This document shows, one piece after another, positions 62,552 through 64,000 of a stretch of 64,000 nt of DNA. The notes beneath the pieces are model-generated. The model did no database searches. It was not told the DNA's origin and saw only the letters and a list, made by a program, of their open reading frames with translations. The stretch is from Bradyrhizobium aeschynomenes (GTDB lineage Bacteria > Pseudomonadota > Alphaproteobacteria > Rhizobiales > Xanthobacteraceae): positions 45,812-109,811 of the forward strand of contig NZ_JABFDM010000017.1 of NCBI RefSeq assembly GCF_013178945.1. The letters are read 5' to 3'. A program made the position numbers and the translations under genes. Each line of letters begins with the position of its first letter. The stretch's first letter is position 1.

Positions 62552-62956
62552 TCACTGCCAGTACAGCCTGATCCCGACATAGGCGACGCAGAGCGTGACG
62601 AAGATCAGGGCCACCGGCAGCTTGCGCTGCGCAGCGGGGCCCGACTGCGCCGCTTTGGGCTTCGGCGGCAGCTTGCGGAAGGCGGTGACGTTGTCGCTGA
62701 CCGGCTCGGCCGCGGCCGGCTTGACCTCTGGCGGCGCACCACCGCCGCCCATCTCGGCGTAATAGGCCTTGTACATCTCGCGGATGGTGGCCTCGGTCGC
62801 CTCGTGCTCGGACATCTCGCCCAGCCGCGTCTTGTAGCTCGCCAGGAACTCCTGCGCGGCCGGCGGCAGGCCGGAGGCGCCGTTCAGCTTGGCGATCATC
62901 TTCCAGGTCGCGAAATCGGCGCGGGCGCGCGTATCGGCGCGGCGCGCGATCATCAT
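62552..62956 (-). CDS. Tail-anchored hypothetical protein
   Basis: A 134-aa protein with a helical N-terminal domain (MIAKLNGASGLPPAAQEFLA, then EMSEHEATEATIREMYKAYY), a Pro/Ala/Lys-rich linker (LPPKPKAAQSGPAAQRK), and one C-terminal membrane helix (LPVALIFVTLCVAYVGIRL). Topology is N-in with a tail anchor. ATG 62956 is preferred over a TTG at 62974. Function unknown; converges with tonB. Confidence 0.65.
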   Translation of the reverse strand: MMIARRADTRARADFATWKMIAKLNGASGLPPAAQEFLASYKTRLGEMSEHEATEATIREMYKAYYAEMGGGGAPPEVKPAAAEPVSDNVTAFRKLPPKPKAAQSGPAAQRKLPVALIFVTLCVAYVGIRLYWQ

Positions 62957-63013
62957 GTCAGCGGCTTTGACCAAGAGTGCCTCGGAGCTCGTTTACGTCC
63001 CTGATACGGAGAC

Positions 63014-63694
63014 CTATGCGTTACCCGTCAATAACAGAAGCAGTTGCTTGAGAGAATCGGTCATGGCGCGGAGCAGCCCCGACACAAAATCAAGATTAAG
63101 ACCGAACTGGGAACCCGCGAGTGGCAGCAGGATCAAAAATCCGATCAGAATCAGCATGCCATAGGGCTCGAGCCGGGCAAAAGGCCGCGCCAGCACGGAT
63201 GGCAGCAGCCCGACCGCCACCCGGCCGCCATCGAGCGGCGGTATCGGGAGCATGTTGAACACCGCGAGCAGGATGTTGAACGAGAAGGCATTGAGCAGAT
63301 TGTGGGCAACCCATTGCGCCCCCTCGGCCGGCACCAGTGGCAGGATGTGGAATGCCAGCCCGGCAGCCAACGCCAGCACGATATTGGTCGCCGGCCCCGC
63401 CAGGGCGACCATGATCATGCCGGCCCGTAGTGGCTGCAGGTTGCGGAAGTTGACCGGGACCGGCTTGGCATAGCCGAACAGGAACGGCGAGCCCGACAGC
63501 AGCAGCATCCCCGGCAGCAGAATCGTGCCGAACGGATCGATGTGCTTGAGCGGGTTGAAGCTGACGCGACCGAGCTGCTTCGCGGTGTCGTCGCCGAACC
63601 GCCAGGCGACGAAGGCGTGGGCGGCCTCGTGGAAGGTGATGGCGATGATGACCGGCAGGATCCAGATCGAGATGCCGTAGAGCGAGATGTTCAA
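63014..63694 (-). CDS. M50-family site-2 zinc metalloprotease-like protein
   Basis: A 226-aa membrane metalloprotease-like protein. The zinc site HEAAH (ITFHEAAHAFVAW, residues about 22-26) and the third-ligand motif NMLPIPPLDGGRV are both intact. Four to six spans. Short S2P-like proteins of this kind have no PDZ domain; their substrates are unknown. It begins with a TTG at 63694, the only plausible start; no strong ribosome site is seen. Confidence 0.85.
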   Translation of the reverse strand: MNISLYGISIWILPVIIAITFHEAAHAFVAWRFGDDTAKQLGRVSFNPLKHIDPFGTILLPGMLLLSGSPFLFGYAKPVPVNFRNLQPLRAGMIMVALAGPATNIVLALAAGLAFHILPLVPAEGAQWVAHNLLNAFSFNILLAVFNMLPIPPLDGGRVAVGLLPSVLARPFARLEPYGMLILIGFLILLPLAGSQFGLNLDFVSGLLRAMTDSLKQLLLLLTGNA

Positions 63695-63749
63695 GGAGCG
63701 AGGTTCCGGACGCGTTGACGCCTTACATAGGCACGATGGTTCCGCGATG

Positions 63750-64000
63750 CTACGCGGGATTTTCTGGAAATTGCGGCAGGCCGTCGTCCAGGCTCACCCA
63801 GCCGATTCTGGCCGACGTCCAGATGTGCTCGGTCGGCCTGAACGCATTGGGATCGTCGAAGCAGGCCAGCGCCACGCCGACGACGGGGCGGGTGTTGCGC
63901 CAGGAGAACAGCCGCGTGCCGCAGCGCGGGCAGAACATCCGGTCGAGCGCGTCGGAGGAGGGGAAGCGCGCGGTTTCGCCGTGGATCGTCAGCGCCTCAT
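63750..64000 (-). CDS. GFA-family (CENP-V/GFA) zinc protein, 5' end outside window
   Basis: The C-terminal part of a glutathione-dependent formaldehyde-activating-enzyme-like protein. The zinc motif FCPRCGTRLF is visible, followed by WTSARIGWVSLDDGLPQFPENP, the usual family ending. Coding continues across the window edge (ALTIHGETARFPSS precedes the zinc motif), so the N-terminus is missing. GFA proteins bind zinc in a CxxC...CxxC core; most do not act on formaldehyde. Confidence 0.85.
   Translation of the reverse strand, partial: EALTIHGETARFPSSDALDRMFCPRCGTRLFSWRNTRPVVGVALACFDDPNAFRPTEHIWTSARIGWVSLDDGLPQFPENPA

Overview
The window is about 64 kb of GC-rich alphaproteobacterial chromosome with tightly packed genes, many of them joined by ATGA stop/start overlaps. 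The best fit is Bradyrhizobium or a close relative in the Nitrobacteraceae. Four things point there: the acpXL-fabZ-fabF2-fabF1-lpx cluster for very-long-chain acyl lipid A, Irr/ICE-like iron boxes, a perfect FixK/FNR-type box before a small heat-shock gene, and Bradyrhizobium-style interspersed repeats. The species call is inference, since there is no rRNA or other phylogenetic marker. It reads as core chromosome: I see no intact IS element, phage, integrase, CRISPR array or replication origin.

Layout. 0-6 kb: a TauE/SafE exporter, a decayed metallophosphoesterase, a repeat-rich spacer, an alpha/beta hydrolase, then an overlapping set of class II DAHP synthase, diacylglycerol kinase and an NAD-synthetase-like protein that has lost its catalytic motifs. 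6-12.8 kb: two secreted hypothetical proteins, then cysS, a 37-aa membrane peptide, a GNAT acetyltransferase and cimA in one overlapping run; then a VOC protein and a LOG-family protein. 13-17.6 kb: an Atm1-type ABC exporter, the phosphatidylethanolamine pair psd-pssA, and an RraA-like protein. 17.8-22.2 kb: a hybrid histidine kinase, an Hpt protein and a MotA/MotB-type stator. 22.5-29.2 kb: two tandem Kup potassium transporters, a rhodanese, an aminotransferase and an orphan PotF-like polyamine-binding protein.

29.3-34.1 kb: a VOC protein and the minus-strand VLCFA lipid A operon. 34.3-38.9 kb: a membrane hypothetical, a ParB-like protein, an AhpD-type peroxidase, a HerA-like ATPase, and an hsp20 gene with a FixK-type promoter and a Shine-Dalgarno hairpin. 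39-45.5 kb: an orphan HpaD-type dioxygenase, a Nudix hydrolase, an LCAT-like exported acyltransferase, an SH3-like secreted protein, two tiny genes and a sulfotransferase. 45.5-51.4 kb: a TPR/O-GlcNAc-transferase-like protein, tRNA-Gln(CTG), and a TetR regulator divergent from a large arylsulfatase. 51.4-56.3 kb: an RND efflux pair with a divergent MarR regulator. 56.7-62.5 kb: an iron-uptake operon (TonB-dependent receptor, PiuC-type dioxygenase, ExbB, ExbD, TonB) behind two Irr-like boxes. 62.5-64 kb: a hypothetical, an M50 protease and the edge of a GFA-family gene.

The most interesting items are the degenerate NadE-like pseudoenzyme, the hsp20 promoter/leader that may combine an oxygen-responsive box with a possible RNA thermometer, the altered active sites in FabF2XL and the arylsulfatase, and the self-contained iron-uptake operon.
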